This document shows positions 40,303-48,271 of a stretch of 63,749 nucleotides of DNA, one piece after another. The stretch is taken from the NCBI GenBank assembly GCA_900550355.1, contig URRT01000001.1, positions 1 to 63,749 on the forward strand. The letters are read 5' to 3'. The first letter of the stretch is position 1; the number at the start of each line of letters is the position of its first letter. The position numbers were made by a program, and so were the translations under genes. Under the pieces are notes generated by a model. The model was not told where the DNA came from. It searched no databases and saw nothing but the letters and a program-made list of their open reading frames with translations. The DNA comes from an uncultured Collinsella sp. GTDB taxonomy: Bacteria > Actinomycetota > Coriobacteriia > Coriobacteriales > Coriobacteriaceae.

Positions 40303-41307
40303 ATGAAAATCAATCACGCAATCCTGCATATCCTGGACTTTGACTCGGCCGTCAACGTTATGAGCCAGCGCGAGCTCGATATCGAAAGCCGTACCGTGCG
40401 CAATTTTGTAACCACGCATCTGCGCCGCGCACGCACCTCGGCCGACAATAAACGCGCCACGTTTGCCGAGAACTCCGCATTCGGCGGCGAGCTCAAGGGC
40501 TATTTCTTTGGCGAGCGCGAGTTCGTGGACCTGTCGCAGCAGATTGCGGAGTTTATCTCCTCCGAGCTCACCAAAGCCGAGAAAGCCGAGTCTACCGATG
40601 TGCTCGTGGCTGATTTTGACGACGATGAGGATGCCCGCTGGTTTGCCGTGATGCTGCTGGGCTCCAAGCAGGCTTTTATGCACGAGGTGGGCCGCGAGGA
40701 GGGGGAGGTGCGCAACGACATCGCGCGCCACTACGCTATTCTGCCAAACCCCTCGCAAAAGGTTCCAAGCTATGCCATCGTGCGTGCGAGCACCATGGAG
40801 ATCGGCTACGTGGACAAGAAGCGCAAGATTGCCGGCGAGGACCGTATGCTTATCCCCGATGGCCTGCTGCAGTGCGACACGGGCGTATCGGGCAAGGAGG
40901 TCATCGACACCGTGACGCGTGTGGTCGAGGAAGTCGCCGAGGAGCACGGTGCCAATACGGCCGTGGCGCTCGCCAAGGTTAAGGCTGCCGTTGCCGAGAA
41001 AGTCGAGGATGACGAGGAGCTGCCGCCTTGGGATATTGTCGACGAAGTCTTTGAGGACGAGCCGGTCATCAAGGAGAGCGTGCGTGCGGCACTGACTGAG
41101 GAGAAGGTGCCTGAGCGTGTGCCCGTGGAGCGCAAGCAGGTCGAACGCGCGGCGGTGCGCAACCACAAAATCCGTACCGACACGGGCATCGAGATCAGCT
41201 TCCCGGCCGAGATGGGTTCGAACTCTGAGTACATCGAGTTTGTCAACGAGCCCAACGGCCTCATCTCCATCGAGCTCAAGAATATCGGCAGCATCGAGAA
41301 TCGATAA
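40303..41307 (+). CDS. nucleoid-associated protein NdpA-like
   Basis: A 334-residue protein with the 37-kDa nucleoid-associated (NdpA/YejK) pattern: MKINHAILHILDFDSAVNV at the start, GGELKGYFFGEREFVDLSQQIAEFI, and a C-terminal GIEISFPAEM and GLISIELKNIG. Family members bind DNA and are often near mobile elements. A Glu/Val-rich charged stretch separates the halves. ATG 40303 is favoured over 40294 because GGA lies nine bases upstream, but the ribosome binding site is weak. It is monocistronic with its own terminator. Confidence 0.8.
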   Translation: MKINHAILHILDFDSAVNVMSQRELDIESRTVRNFVTTHLRRARTSADNKRATFAENSAFGGELKGYFFGEREFVDLSQQIAEFISSELTKAEKAESTDVLVADFDDDEDARWFAVMLLGSKQAFMHEVGREEGEVRNDIARHYAILPNPSQKVPSYAIVRASTMEIGYVDKKRKIAGEDRMLIPDGLLQCDTGVSGKEVIDTVTRVVEEVAEEHGANTAVALAKVKAAVAEKVEDDEELPPWDIVDEVFEDEPVIKESVRAALTEEKVPERVPVERKQVERAAVRNHKIRTDTGIEISFPAEMGSNSEYIEFVNEPNGLISIELKNIGSIENR

Positions 41308-41335
41308 GTTGCGTTACGTCTACAGCGAGAAAGCA

Positions 41336-41371
41336 AAGGCCGAAGCTCCTTGGGGCTTCGGCCTTCTTGTT
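41336..41371. terminator. terminator between convergent NdpA-like and dapH genes
   Basis: AAGGCCGAAGC pairs with GCTTCGGCCTT (41355-41365), followed by CTTGTTT on the plus strand. Confidence 0.75.
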
Positions 41372-41440
41372 TGGGGATGAATTGCCCCGCAGGTTGAGCA
41401 TAAGTCAGCGAAAACGCGGTTTGTCAAAACCGCGTAACTA

Positions 41441-42140
41441 TTAAAGTTGACGTAAGCCCTCTTCCAGACCGGTCTTGCTATCGGTCTGGGCGTCGCGCAT
41501 CTTGATGACGCGGGCGGGGACACCGGCCACGACGGCGCCGGCGGGGACGTCTTCGACGCACACGGCGCCGGCGGCAACGACAGCACCCTTGCCCACGCGC
41601 ACGCCCTCCAGGACCACGGCGTTGGCGCCAATCATGACATCATCCTCGATGATGACAGGCGTGGCGCTCGCGGGCTCAACGACGCCCGCCAACACAGTGC
41701 CGGCGCCGATATGGCAGTTCTTACCCACGGTGGCGCGGCCGCCCCTCGATGCCCTCGCCGATAACGGAGCCGATGTTGATGATGGCACCCATCATGATGA
41801 CGGCGCGGTCGCCGATCTCGACGCGGTCGCGGATGATTGCGCCCGGCTCGATGCGGGCGTTGATGCCTTTAAGGTCGAGCATGGGGACGGCGGAGTTGCG
41901 GCAGTCATTCTCGACGTCGTAGTAGTCGATGGAGTCGGCATTGGCATCGAGGATGGTCTTGAGCTCATCCCAGTCGCCAAAGACGGTCTTGCCACGACGA
42001 CCGCCGTAGACGTGTGCATTGCCCCACTGGACCTTCATGCCCGGCTTCTCGCGCACGTACAGCTTGACGGGCGTTTTTTTGGGCGCGGTGGCGATGTAGC
42101 TGATAATCTCCTGTGCATCCATCTCGGCTGCGTTGCTCAT
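41441..42140 (-). pseudogene. dapH: tetrahydrodipicolinate N-acetyltransferase, disrupted
   Basis: Two frames together recover nearly all of a DapH. The first (from ATG 42140) has the N-terminal domain EIISYIATAPKKTPVKLYV and the start of the left-handed beta-helix (VIMMGAIINIGSVIGEG); the second continues GRATVGKNCHIGAGTVLAGV through VIIEDDVMIGANAVV to the end. Between them, about 8 residues of the hexapeptide repeat, usually reading like TMIDMNAVLG, are missing and the frame shifts. That implies a deletion of roughly 25 bases near 41745. It is the third gene of the lysine operon. Loss would block the acetyl branch of DAP synthesis unless the assembly is wrong. Confidence 0.8.
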
Positions 42141-42179
42141 TTGCTATCTCTCCTTTGGGTGGATTCGGTTGATACCTGG

Positions 42180-42920
42180 TTAGGCGAACATGACCTGGTC
42201 AAACGTATAGAAGCCGGGTTCGCGGGTGACGAGCTTCTGCGCGGCTGCCAAGGCGCCGTTGACAAAGATCTGACGGCTCGTGGCGCGGTGGGTGAGCGTG
42301 ACCTCCTCGTCCTGGCCAAAGAAACTCACCTCGTGCACGCCGGCGACGGTGCCGCCGCGCAGCGAGTGCATGCCGATCTCCTTGGGGTCGCGCGCTCCGC
42401 ACATGCCCTCACGGCCATAGACGGGGTGGTAGCCTGTCTCGGGCTCGGCCTCGACGACGGCATCCAGCAGCAACTTGGCAGTGCCGCTGGGGGCATCGAC
42501 CTTTTGGTTATGGTGCGTCTCGACGATTTCGCAGTCAAAGCCGGGCAACTCGCGTGTGGCCTGTGCTACCAGATGACGCAGGGCTGCGATGCCGATGGAG
42601 TAATTGCCCGAGTGCATGACGCGGGCGTTCTGACCCAGCTCGCGCAGGCGGTCCATCTGATCGGGTGTGTAGCCCGTGGTGCCCGAGACCAACGCGGCGC
42701 CCGTGCGCTCGACATAGGCGACGACGGCATCGAAGGTCACGACGTTCGAGAAGTCGATGATGACGTCGGCTGCCGGGGCGCTCTCGAGCTCGGACAGATC
42801 AAAACCGATCTGTCCGACGATATCAAAAACGGGCTGCCCGCCGGCGTCGACAATGCCTTCGGCGGTAGTGCGGATGAGCGAGCCCATGCGGCCCGTTCCC
42901 ATAATGACGGTCTTAATCAA
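42180..42920 (-). CDS. dapB: 4-hydroxy-tetrahydrodipicolinate reductase
   Basis: A 246-residue NAD(P)H-dependent enzyme of DAP/lysine synthesis. The Rossmann loop is MGTGRMGSLI; the catalytic block IVETHHNQKVDAPSGTA has the conserved His-His and Lys; SGTTGYTP and HSGNYSIGI fit the family. The TTG start overlaps the dapA stop by eight bases and is preceded by AGGGAGCTGG, so dapA-dapB translation is coupled. dapH follows 39 bases later. Confidence 0.93.
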   Translation of the reverse strand: MIKTVIMGTGRMGSLIRTTAEGIVDAGGQPVFDIVGQIGFDLSELESAPAADVIIDFSNVVTFDAVVAYVERTGAALVSGTTGYTPDQMDRLRELGQNARVMHSGNYSIGIAALRHLVAQATRELPGFDCEIVETHHNQKVDAPSGTAKLLLDAVVEAEPETGYHPVYGREGMCGARDPKEIGMHSLRGGTVAGVHEVSFFGQDEEVTLTHRATSRQIFVNGALAAAQKLVTREPGFYTFDQVMFA

Positions 42921-45222
42921 GCAGACCAGCTCCCTTCAGAGCATCGGTAAGTGCGGCTCGCGTGTCGTCTGCCATGGGGCACAGCGGCATACGGTAGTTT
43001 GCCTCGATCATGCCCATCTGGGCGAGCGCTTCCTTGACGGGGATGGGGTTGACCTCGCTAAAGAGGGCATTGATGAGCGGCTGGCCGGCAATTTGGATAT
43101 CGCGGGCGCGTGCCACGTCACCGTCCAGATAGGCGCGGCACATGTCGTGCACGAGCTGCGGCTGCACGTCGGCCCATACGCTGATGGTACCCGAGGCGCC
43201 CAGGCTCATGAGCGGTACGGTAAGCGCGTCCTCGCCCGAGTACATGCGGAAGTCGTCGGACAGCAGGTGGGCGATCTTGGCCGCGTAGGCGACGTTGCCA
43301 GAGGCTTCCTTAATACCCATGATGTTAGGATGTGCGGCAAGGCGCTCTACGTTGCGCTCGCTGATACCGCAGCCGCAGCGGCCGGGGATGTTGTACAGGA
43401 TGCAGGGGATGTCAACGGCATCGGCGACGGTCTTAAAGTGCTGATAGATACCCTCTTCGTTGGACTTGTTGTAGTAGGGGGTAATGAGCAGCAGACCGTC
43501 GGCGCCCAGGCCCTGATAGGTGAGCGACTTGGTGAGCATGGTCTGCGTGGAGTTGGAGCCCGAGCCGGCGATGACGGGGACGCGTCCTGCAACATGCTTG
43601 ACCACGGCGGCGACGACGGAGTTGTCCTCGTCATCGGTCATCGTGGCGCTCTCACCGGTGGTGCCCAGGGTGAGGATGGCGTCGGTGCCATTTTGCAAGT
43701 GGAAATCGATAAGGCGCTCGAGCGCGTCAAAGTCGACGCTGCCGTCCTTTTTAAACGGCGTGACGAGGGCGACGATCGAGCCCTCGAGGTTGCGGATATC
43801 CATGTTCTTCTCCTTCGCTTCCGCGATCTGGATGCGTTTGTTCCATTGGGCGGCGACGGCCAGGCGCTCGTCCTGAGCGCGACGACGAGCGTTTTCGGCA
43901 CGCGATTTGGCCAGCAGCTCACGGCCGCACGGCAGCACGTCGAGCGTGGCAAAATAATCGCCCGGGCGCTCGGCGCGGCGGATAAGGTCGGCCGAGCCGT
44001 CGGGGCGCAGCAACACCTCGGCCGAGCGCAGCCGTCCGTTGTAGTTGTAGCCCATGGAGTAGCCATGCGCACCGGTATCGTGGATTACAAGCAGGTCACC
44101 CATGTCGATATGCGGCAGCTTGCGATCGATAGCGAACTTGTCGTTGTTCTCGCATAGGTTGCCCGTGATGTCATAGGTGTTCGTGACGGGCGCTGTGGCC
44201 TTGTCGGCGCCGCCCGGCTGACCCATCACCGTAATGTGGTGGTAGGCGCCATACATGGCAGGGCGAATCAAATCGACGGCGCTTGCATCGACACCGATAT
44301 AGTCCTTGTAGATCTGCTTCTCGTGGATAGCCTTGGTGACCAGGCAGCCGTAGGGACCCATCATAAAGCGGCCCATCTCAGTGCAGATGGCCACATCGCC
44401 CATGCCGGCGGGAACCAGGGTCTCGTCGTATGCCGCGTGTACTCCCTCGCCGATGGCGCGAATGTCGTTGGCCTGCTGCTCGGGCAGGTAGGGGATGCCG
44501 ACGCCGCCGGACAGATTGATGAAGACGACGTGTGCGCCGGTCTCGCGCTCCAGGCGTACGGCAAGCTCAAAGAGGATGCGCGCGAGCTTGGGGTAGTAGT
44601 CGTTGGTGACGGTGTTGCTGGCAAGGAATGCGTGGATGCCAAAGTCCTCGGCACCCTTGGCCTTGAGCATGCGGAAGGCCTCGAAGAGCTGCTCGGTGGT
44701 CATGCCATATTTGGAGTCGCCCGGGTTGTCCATGATGCCGTTGGAGAGCTGGAACAGGCCGCCTGGATTAAAGCGGCAGCTGACCGTCTTGGGGATGGGC
44801 CCCGCAACACGCTCAAAGAACTCAATGTGGCTGATGTCGTCAAAGTTGACGATGGCACCCAGCTTGTCGGCGAGCTCAAAGTCGGCAGCCGGCGTGTCGT
44901 TGGACGAGAACATGATGTCGTGTCCCGTGATACCCAGTGAGCGGGCGATCATGAGTTCGGTATAGCTCGAGCAATCGCAGCCGCAGCCGTATTCGTTGAG
45001 AATGGAGATGAGCGCCGGGTTGGGGTTGGCCTTGACGGCAAAGTATTCCTTAAAGCCCGGGTTCCATGCAAAGGCGTCGCGCACTTCTTGCATGTTGCGG
45101 CGGATGCCCGCCTCGTCGTATAGATGAAACGGCGTGGGGAACTGCTCGACGATATGCTCGAGTGTCTCCTTGTCCACAAACGGCTGCTTGGCCGCATATG
45201 CCTCATTGGGGGTCAATGCCAT
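42913..45222 (-). CDS. lysA-dapA: LysA-DapA: diaminopimelate decarboxylase in frame with dihydrodipicolinate synthase
   Basis: A single 769-codon frame. Residues 1-473 are DAP decarboxylase (PLP Lys64 in FAVKANPNP, the glycine loop SGGVGIPYL, and HDTGAHGYSMGYNYNGR). From Met474 (ATG 43803) the sequence is a complete 296-residue dihydrodipicolinate synthase: GSIVALVTPFKKDGSVD, LGTTGES, ITPYYNKSNEEG and the Schiff-base Lys in GIKEASGN. A good GAAGGAGAAGAAC precedes ATG 43803, so DapA can also be made separately; no stop codon divides the two. The operon's first and last enzymes of lysine synthesis would be joined. A lysine riboswitch precedes it. Confidence 0.88.
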   Translation of the reverse strand: MALTPNEAYAAKQPFVDKETLEHIVEQFPTPFHLYDEAGIRRNMQEVRDAFAWNPGFKEYFAVKANPNPALISILNEYGCGCDCSSYTELMIARSLGITGHDIMFSSNDTPAADFELADKLGAIVNFDDISHIEFFERVAGPIPKTVSCRFNPGGLFQLSNGIMDNPGDSKYGMTTEQLFEAFRMLKAKGAEDFGIHAFLASNTVTNDYYPKLARILFELAVRLERETGAHVVFINLSGGVGIPYLPEQQANDIRAIGEGVHAAYDETLVPAGMGDVAICTEMGRFMMGPYGCLVTKAIHEKQIYKDYIGVDASAVDLIRPAMYGAYHHITVMGQPGGADKATAPVTNTYDITGNLCENNDKFAIDRKLPHIDMGDLLVIHDTGAHGYSMGYNYNGRLRSAEVLLRPDGSADLIRRAERPGDYFATLDVLPCGRELLAKSRAENARRRAQDERLAVAAQWNKRIQIAEAKEKNMDIRNLEGSIVALVTPFKKDGSVDFDALERLIDFHLQNGTDAILTLGTTGESATMTDDEDNSVVAAVVKHVAGRVPVIAGSGSNSTQTMLTKSLTYQGLGADGLLLITPYYNKSNEEGIYQHFKTVADAVDIPCILYNIPGRCGCGISERNVERLAAHPNIMGIKEASGNVAYAAKIAHLLSDDFRMYSGEDALTVPLMSLGASGTISVWADVQPQLVHDMCRAYLDGDVARARDIQIAGQPLINALFSEVNPIPVKEALAQMGMIEANYRMPLCPMADDTRAALTDALKGAGLLD

Positions 45223-45235
45223 GTCCCGTAAACCT

Positions 45236-45300
45236 CGCTATCCAGACGGCGCCATCTGCGCATCGAATCCGCATAGCGTGGACCCAATGTCCGGATAGCG
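45236..45300 (-). promoter_or_regulatory. expression platform of the lysine riboswitch
   Basis: The arm GTCTGGATAGCG (plus 45236-45247), right beside the lysA ribosome binding site GAGG, can pair with CGCTATCCGGAC (45289-45300) or with the similar CGCTATGCGGA (45268-45278). The first of these also contains the 3' strand of aptamer helix P1. There is no T-tract, so control is probably at translation. Confidence 0.6.
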
Positions 45301-45452
45301 CTCCCGCATTGCTGCAGACAGTCCTGTGGGTGTTTCCCACAGGCCCACCAGGTTGTTCGTGCCCGAAAAGCCCAGTTCGGCGGGTTTCGCCTCCCCACGG
45401 GGTCAAAGCCTGCCGGCTCGCCCGCGGTTCTTCGTGCCCGCGCCTCTATCAA
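45294..45452 (-). promoter_or_regulatory. lysine riboswitch (L box)
   Basis: On the minus strand the leader reads GATAGAGGCGCGG, later GGGGAGGCGAAACCCGCCGAA, GGCCTGTGGG and GGACTGTC, and closes with GAGCGCTATC. These match in order the conserved core of the lysine riboswitch (GAUAGAGGUGCGA, GGGGAG...CGCCGAAG, GGCUGUC, GGGCUAUC), with GATAG:CTATC as helix P1. It precedes lysA-dapA-dapB-dapH and should repress the operon when lysine is abundant. Confidence 0.88.
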
Positions 45453-45599
45453 GTGGTAACGACCCTACCACGTTGCACTTTACCAAACAAGAGTATTCGT
45501 ATATAACGTTTAAAAAATGCAGGGATATGCTGGAAACATGTGCGCCACAATCCTGTATCACAATAAGTTGCACAGATGTGCCTCACGAAGGGATCCTCT

Positions 45600-46787
45600 A
45601 TGACCGAGCTCCAAGAACTCCGTCGCTATCGCCGCGATCTCCATCGCATTCCGGAGCTCGATTTCGATCTTCCGCAAACCATTGCCTATATCGAGGGCGT
45701 GTTGGCACCGCTTACCTGCGAAGTGACCCATCCGTGCCCCAGCTGCGTCTGTGCTTTCTTTGACGCCGGCGTTGATGCCGCGCATGCCACGGCGATTCGC
45801 GCCGATATGGATGCGCTGCCCATCGCGGAGGCGACGGGAGCGGCCTTTGCCTCGACCCATCCCGGCAAGATGCACGCTTGCGGACATGACGGACACATGG
45901 TCATGGCGCTTGCCGCCGCGACGTATGTCGACCGTACGATTCGCGAACAGCCGGGCGCCATTAGGCGCAACGTTCTCTTTGTGTTCCAGCCGGCCGAGGA
46001 AACGACCGGTGGTGCCAAGACGGTATGCGAGAGTGGTGTGTTCGAGCGTTACGGGGCGGATCGCATCTTCGGCTTCCACGTGTGGCCCGATCTGCCCGCC
46101 GGCACGTTGGCGAGCTGCCCCGGTCCGCTGCTGGCGCGTTCGAGCGAGACGCATATCCATATTCACGGTACGAGCATCCACATCGCTAAGACCTATGGTG
46201 TGCCGGTTGGGGAGTCGCACGATGCCGCGTTGGCGGCAGCGAAGTTTTTGGTTGCCGAGCGCGAGCTGATGGACGAGCTGGGCACCGACGAGCCCTGTAT
46301 CGGTAAGTTTGGTCTGCTGCAGGCAGGCACCGTCTGCAATGCGGTGGCGGGGGAGGCCCATGTGGCCGGAAGCCTGCGTGTGTTTACGGACGACATGTTC
46401 GACCGTGCGCGCGAGGGCGTACGCCGTGTGCTCGACGAGGCGTGCACCGCAACGGGCTGCACGTACGATCTCGACTTTGCCGAGGGCTATCCGCCGGTCG
46501 ACAACGACCCCGAGCTATTTGCCAATGTCGCGCCTGCCTTGCCTGAGCTGCAGCTCGTGGATGAGCCTTTGCTGATTGCCGAGGACTTCGCCTTTTACCA
46601 GCGCCATCTGCCGGGCGTGTTCTTCTTGCTGGGCACGGGTGTGCCAGAGGGGCAAGAAAACCCGATTGACGCTGATGGCTGCCCAGCCTATGCGATGAGC
46701 GCTCTTCACACTGATACCATGCTCTTTGACGAGGAAATCCTGCTCAAAGGCCTCGATGTCTACAAACGATTGCTTAACTTGGAGTGA
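45600..46787 (+). CDS. M20 family amidohydrolase, N-acetyl-DAP deacetylase candidate
   Basis: A 395-residue M20D metallopeptidase/aminoacylase: LRRYRRDLHRIPELDFDLPQT at the start, IRADMDALPI and MHACGHDGHMVMAL with the metal ligands, and FQPAEETTGGAKT with the catalytic Glu. The subfamily includes IAA-amino-acid hydrolases and N-acetyl-LL-diaminopimelate deacetylase. It is divergent from the acetyl-type lysine operon across the riboswitch leader, which favours the deacetylase role. ATG 45600 follows GAAGGGATCCTCT. A general N-acyl amino-acid hydrolase remains possible. Confidence 0.85.
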   Translation: MTELQELRRYRRDLHRIPELDFDLPQTIAYIEGVLAPLTCEVTHPCPSCVCAFFDAGVDAAHATAIRADMDALPIAEATGAAFASTHPGKMHACGHDGHMVMALAAATYVDRTIREQPGAIRRNVLFVFQPAEETTGGAKTVCESGVFERYGADRIFGFHVWPDLPAGTLASCPGPLLARSSETHIHIHGTSIHIAKTYGVPVGESHDAALAAAKFLVAERELMDELGTDEPCIGKFGLLQAGTVCNAVAGEAHVAGSLRVFTDDMFDRAREGVRRVLDEACTATGCTYDLDFAEGYPPVDNDPELFANVAPALPELQLVDEPLLIAEDFAFYQRHLPGVFFLLGTGVPEGQENPIDADGCPAYAMSALHTDTMLFDEEILLKGLDVYKRLLNLE

Positions 46788-46789
46788 TG

Positions 46790-47110
46790 ATGAAGCGCCG
46801 ACAGACTGCCGTGTATAGTCCTGGTGGGTGCGGGTGCGGCTTGCTGCTGCTCCCGGTTATTGCTGTGAGCATTGGCGTGATGTTTGCGCTTGCTGGACTG
46901 GCCGCAGCGGCACTTGTGCTGTTGATTGTGGCCATTGGCGTGACGATTTGGCTTTGCCGCAATCGCGAGCAACGCCGTGCCGACGGTAAAACCACTGTCG
47001 GCTGGGTCGTCTTCCTGATTATTGCGTACCCGCTGAGTGCCAGCTACCTGGTGTTCTTTGTCCTGTTGATGATTAGCGCCTTTACTGGGGAATCCGTAAC
47101 GGTGGGTTGA
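46790..47110 (+). CDS. small membrane protein, 106 aa
   Basis: A polytopic protein of about three helices (LLLLPVIAVSIGVMFALAGL; AALVLLIVAIGVTIWLC; VVFLIIAYPLSASYLVFFVLLMISAF) separated by a basic loop RNREQRRADGK. No family recognised. GGAGTG lies between the end of the M20 gene and a run of ATGs (46787, 46790), so the two genes overlap and are coupled. Confidence 0.65.
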   Translation: MKRRQTAVYSPGGCGCGLLLLPVIAVSIGVMFALAGLAAAALVLLIVAIGVTIWLCRNREQRRADGKTTVGWVVFLIIAYPLSASYLVFFVLLMISAFTGESVTVG

Positions 47111-47215
47111 CGCACTGCCAGCAGACGGTCGCGCAAAGTGCGTTTGCTCGGCGTTTGGATAACTGCATTGGCCGTTTACCGCAACCTTAGCTCTCAGCTA
47201 ATGAATTCAAGTTTA

Positions 47216-47269
47216 ATCCTTCCTACGATGTGCTGTGTGCCGGCACGGTAGCCGGATCGTAGGAAGGAT
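47216..47269 (+). promoter_or_regulatory. hairpin sequestering the ribosome binding site of the FxLYD gene
   Basis: ATCCTTCCTACGAT (47216-47229) is exactly complementary to ATCGTAGGAAGGAT (47256-47269). The right arm contains the Shine-Dalgarno GGAAGG of the ATG at 47275. The enclosed 26 bases fold again through CCGGC/GCCGG. Translation should be off when the stem forms. Confidence 0.65.
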
Positions 47270-47274
47270 GAATA

Positions 47275-47718
47275 ATGGCAAAAGAGGGAAAGAAGCCGAT
47301 CGGCAAGATTGTCCTAGGCATCATCGTGGTGCTGGTTATTGTCGGTGCCGTGGGCTCTATGGGCGGCAACTCAACCGATTCGTCTGCGAGCGATTCGGCA
47401 AAACCTGCCGAGACGACACAGCAGGCTGAGGAGCAAAAAGAACCGCAAGAACCGTATACCATTGCTGACGAGGCTGAAGACACTTCCAATCAGTTTACCT
47501 ATAAGATCACGGGTACGCTGACCAATAACACGGACAAGGAAAAGAGCTACATTCAGATTGAATATGTTCTGTATGATGCCGATGGCAATCAGGTTGGAAC
47601 GGCTCTTGCAAACACCAATCATTTGAAGGCGGGCGGCTCCTGGAAGTTCGAGGCACTGGGCACGGTGTCTCCCGACCAGGTTGCTAGCTGGGAGCGTTCG
47701 GACGTAAGCGGTTTCTAG
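47275..47718 (+). CDS. FxLYD-domain exported/anchored protein
   Basis: A 147-residue protein: basic n-region, one transmembrane helix (IGKIVLGIIVVLVIVGAVGSM), an acidic Ser/Gln/Glu-rich linker, and a C-terminal FxLYD beta-domain whose core is YKITGTLTNNTDKEKSYIQI, then YVLYDADGNQVGTALANTNHLKAGGSWKFEA (blocks YVLYDADGNQVG and GGSWKFEA). Such domains are extracytoplasmic and of unknown function. A hairpin masks its ribosome binding site. The XRE/kinase genes follow. Confidence 0.8.
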   Translation: MAKEGKKPIGKIVLGIIVVLVIVGAVGSMGGNSTDSSASDSAKPAETTQQAEEQKEPQEPYTIADEAEDTSNQFTYKITGTLTNNTDKEKSYIQIEYVLYDADGNQVGTALANTNHLKAGGSWKFEALGTVSPDQVASWERSDVSGF

Positions 47719-47750
47719 CATGTTGCATGCACTGGGGGAGGTGAGGCCGA

Positions 47751-48173
47751 ATGCCCGATAAAAAGCTGACTGACGAGTTACTCAATGAGCTTCTCGGCGC
47801 GCCAAACATCGATGGCTATATCAAGGAGCACGACTTTGCCACCCCGTCGCTTTCGGACTACCTGAAGCAGCTGCTGCAGGAAAAGGGCTTGGAGCGCTCG
47901 CGCGTGGTTCGTATGGCCGATCTCAATGAGACCTTTGGCTATCAGATCTTTACCGGTGCGCGTCATCCGAGTCGCAATAAGGTGCTGCAGATTGCCTTCG
48001 CCATGGCGCTAACGCTCAAGGAGACCAACCGCGCCTTGACGGCGGCGGGTGCCAACATCCTCAATTGTAAGGACCGCCGCGATGCGATTATCATCTTTTG
48101 CATCGATCGCAGGTGCAGCCTCCAAAAGGTCAACGAGGAGCTGTATCGCTTTGGCGAGGAGACGGTGAGTTAG
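47751..48173 (+). CDS. XRE-like helix-turn-helix protein
   Basis: A 140-residue protein with a helical N-terminus (LTDELLNELLGAPNIDGYI) and a Cro/C1-like region SLSDYLKQLLQEKGLERSRVVRMADLNETFGYQIFTGARHPSRNKVLQIAFAMAL (key blocks VVRMADLNETFGYQIF and HPSRNKVLQIAFAM). The C-terminal DRRDAIIIFCIDRRCSLQKVNEEL is unusual for XRE regulators. GGGGGAGGTGAGGCCGA precedes the ATG. It is 98 bases upstream of a Ser/Thr kinase gene; the pair may be a signalling unit with the HTH protein as kinase substrate. Confidence 0.75.
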   Translation: MPDKKLTDELLNELLGAPNIDGYIKEHDFATPSLSDYLKQLLQEKGLERSRVVRMADLNETFGYQIFTGARHPSRNKVLQIAFAMALTLKETNRALTAAGANILNCKDRRDAIIIFCIDRRCSLQKVNEELYRFGEETVS

Positions 48174-48271
48174 CGGCTGATATCTGAGCTGGCGGAGCTG
48201 TCGAACAACGATGCAAACGAACGGGGCGCGGATGCCATGGGGTGTCTGCGCCCTGCGCTATGATGGAGGCT

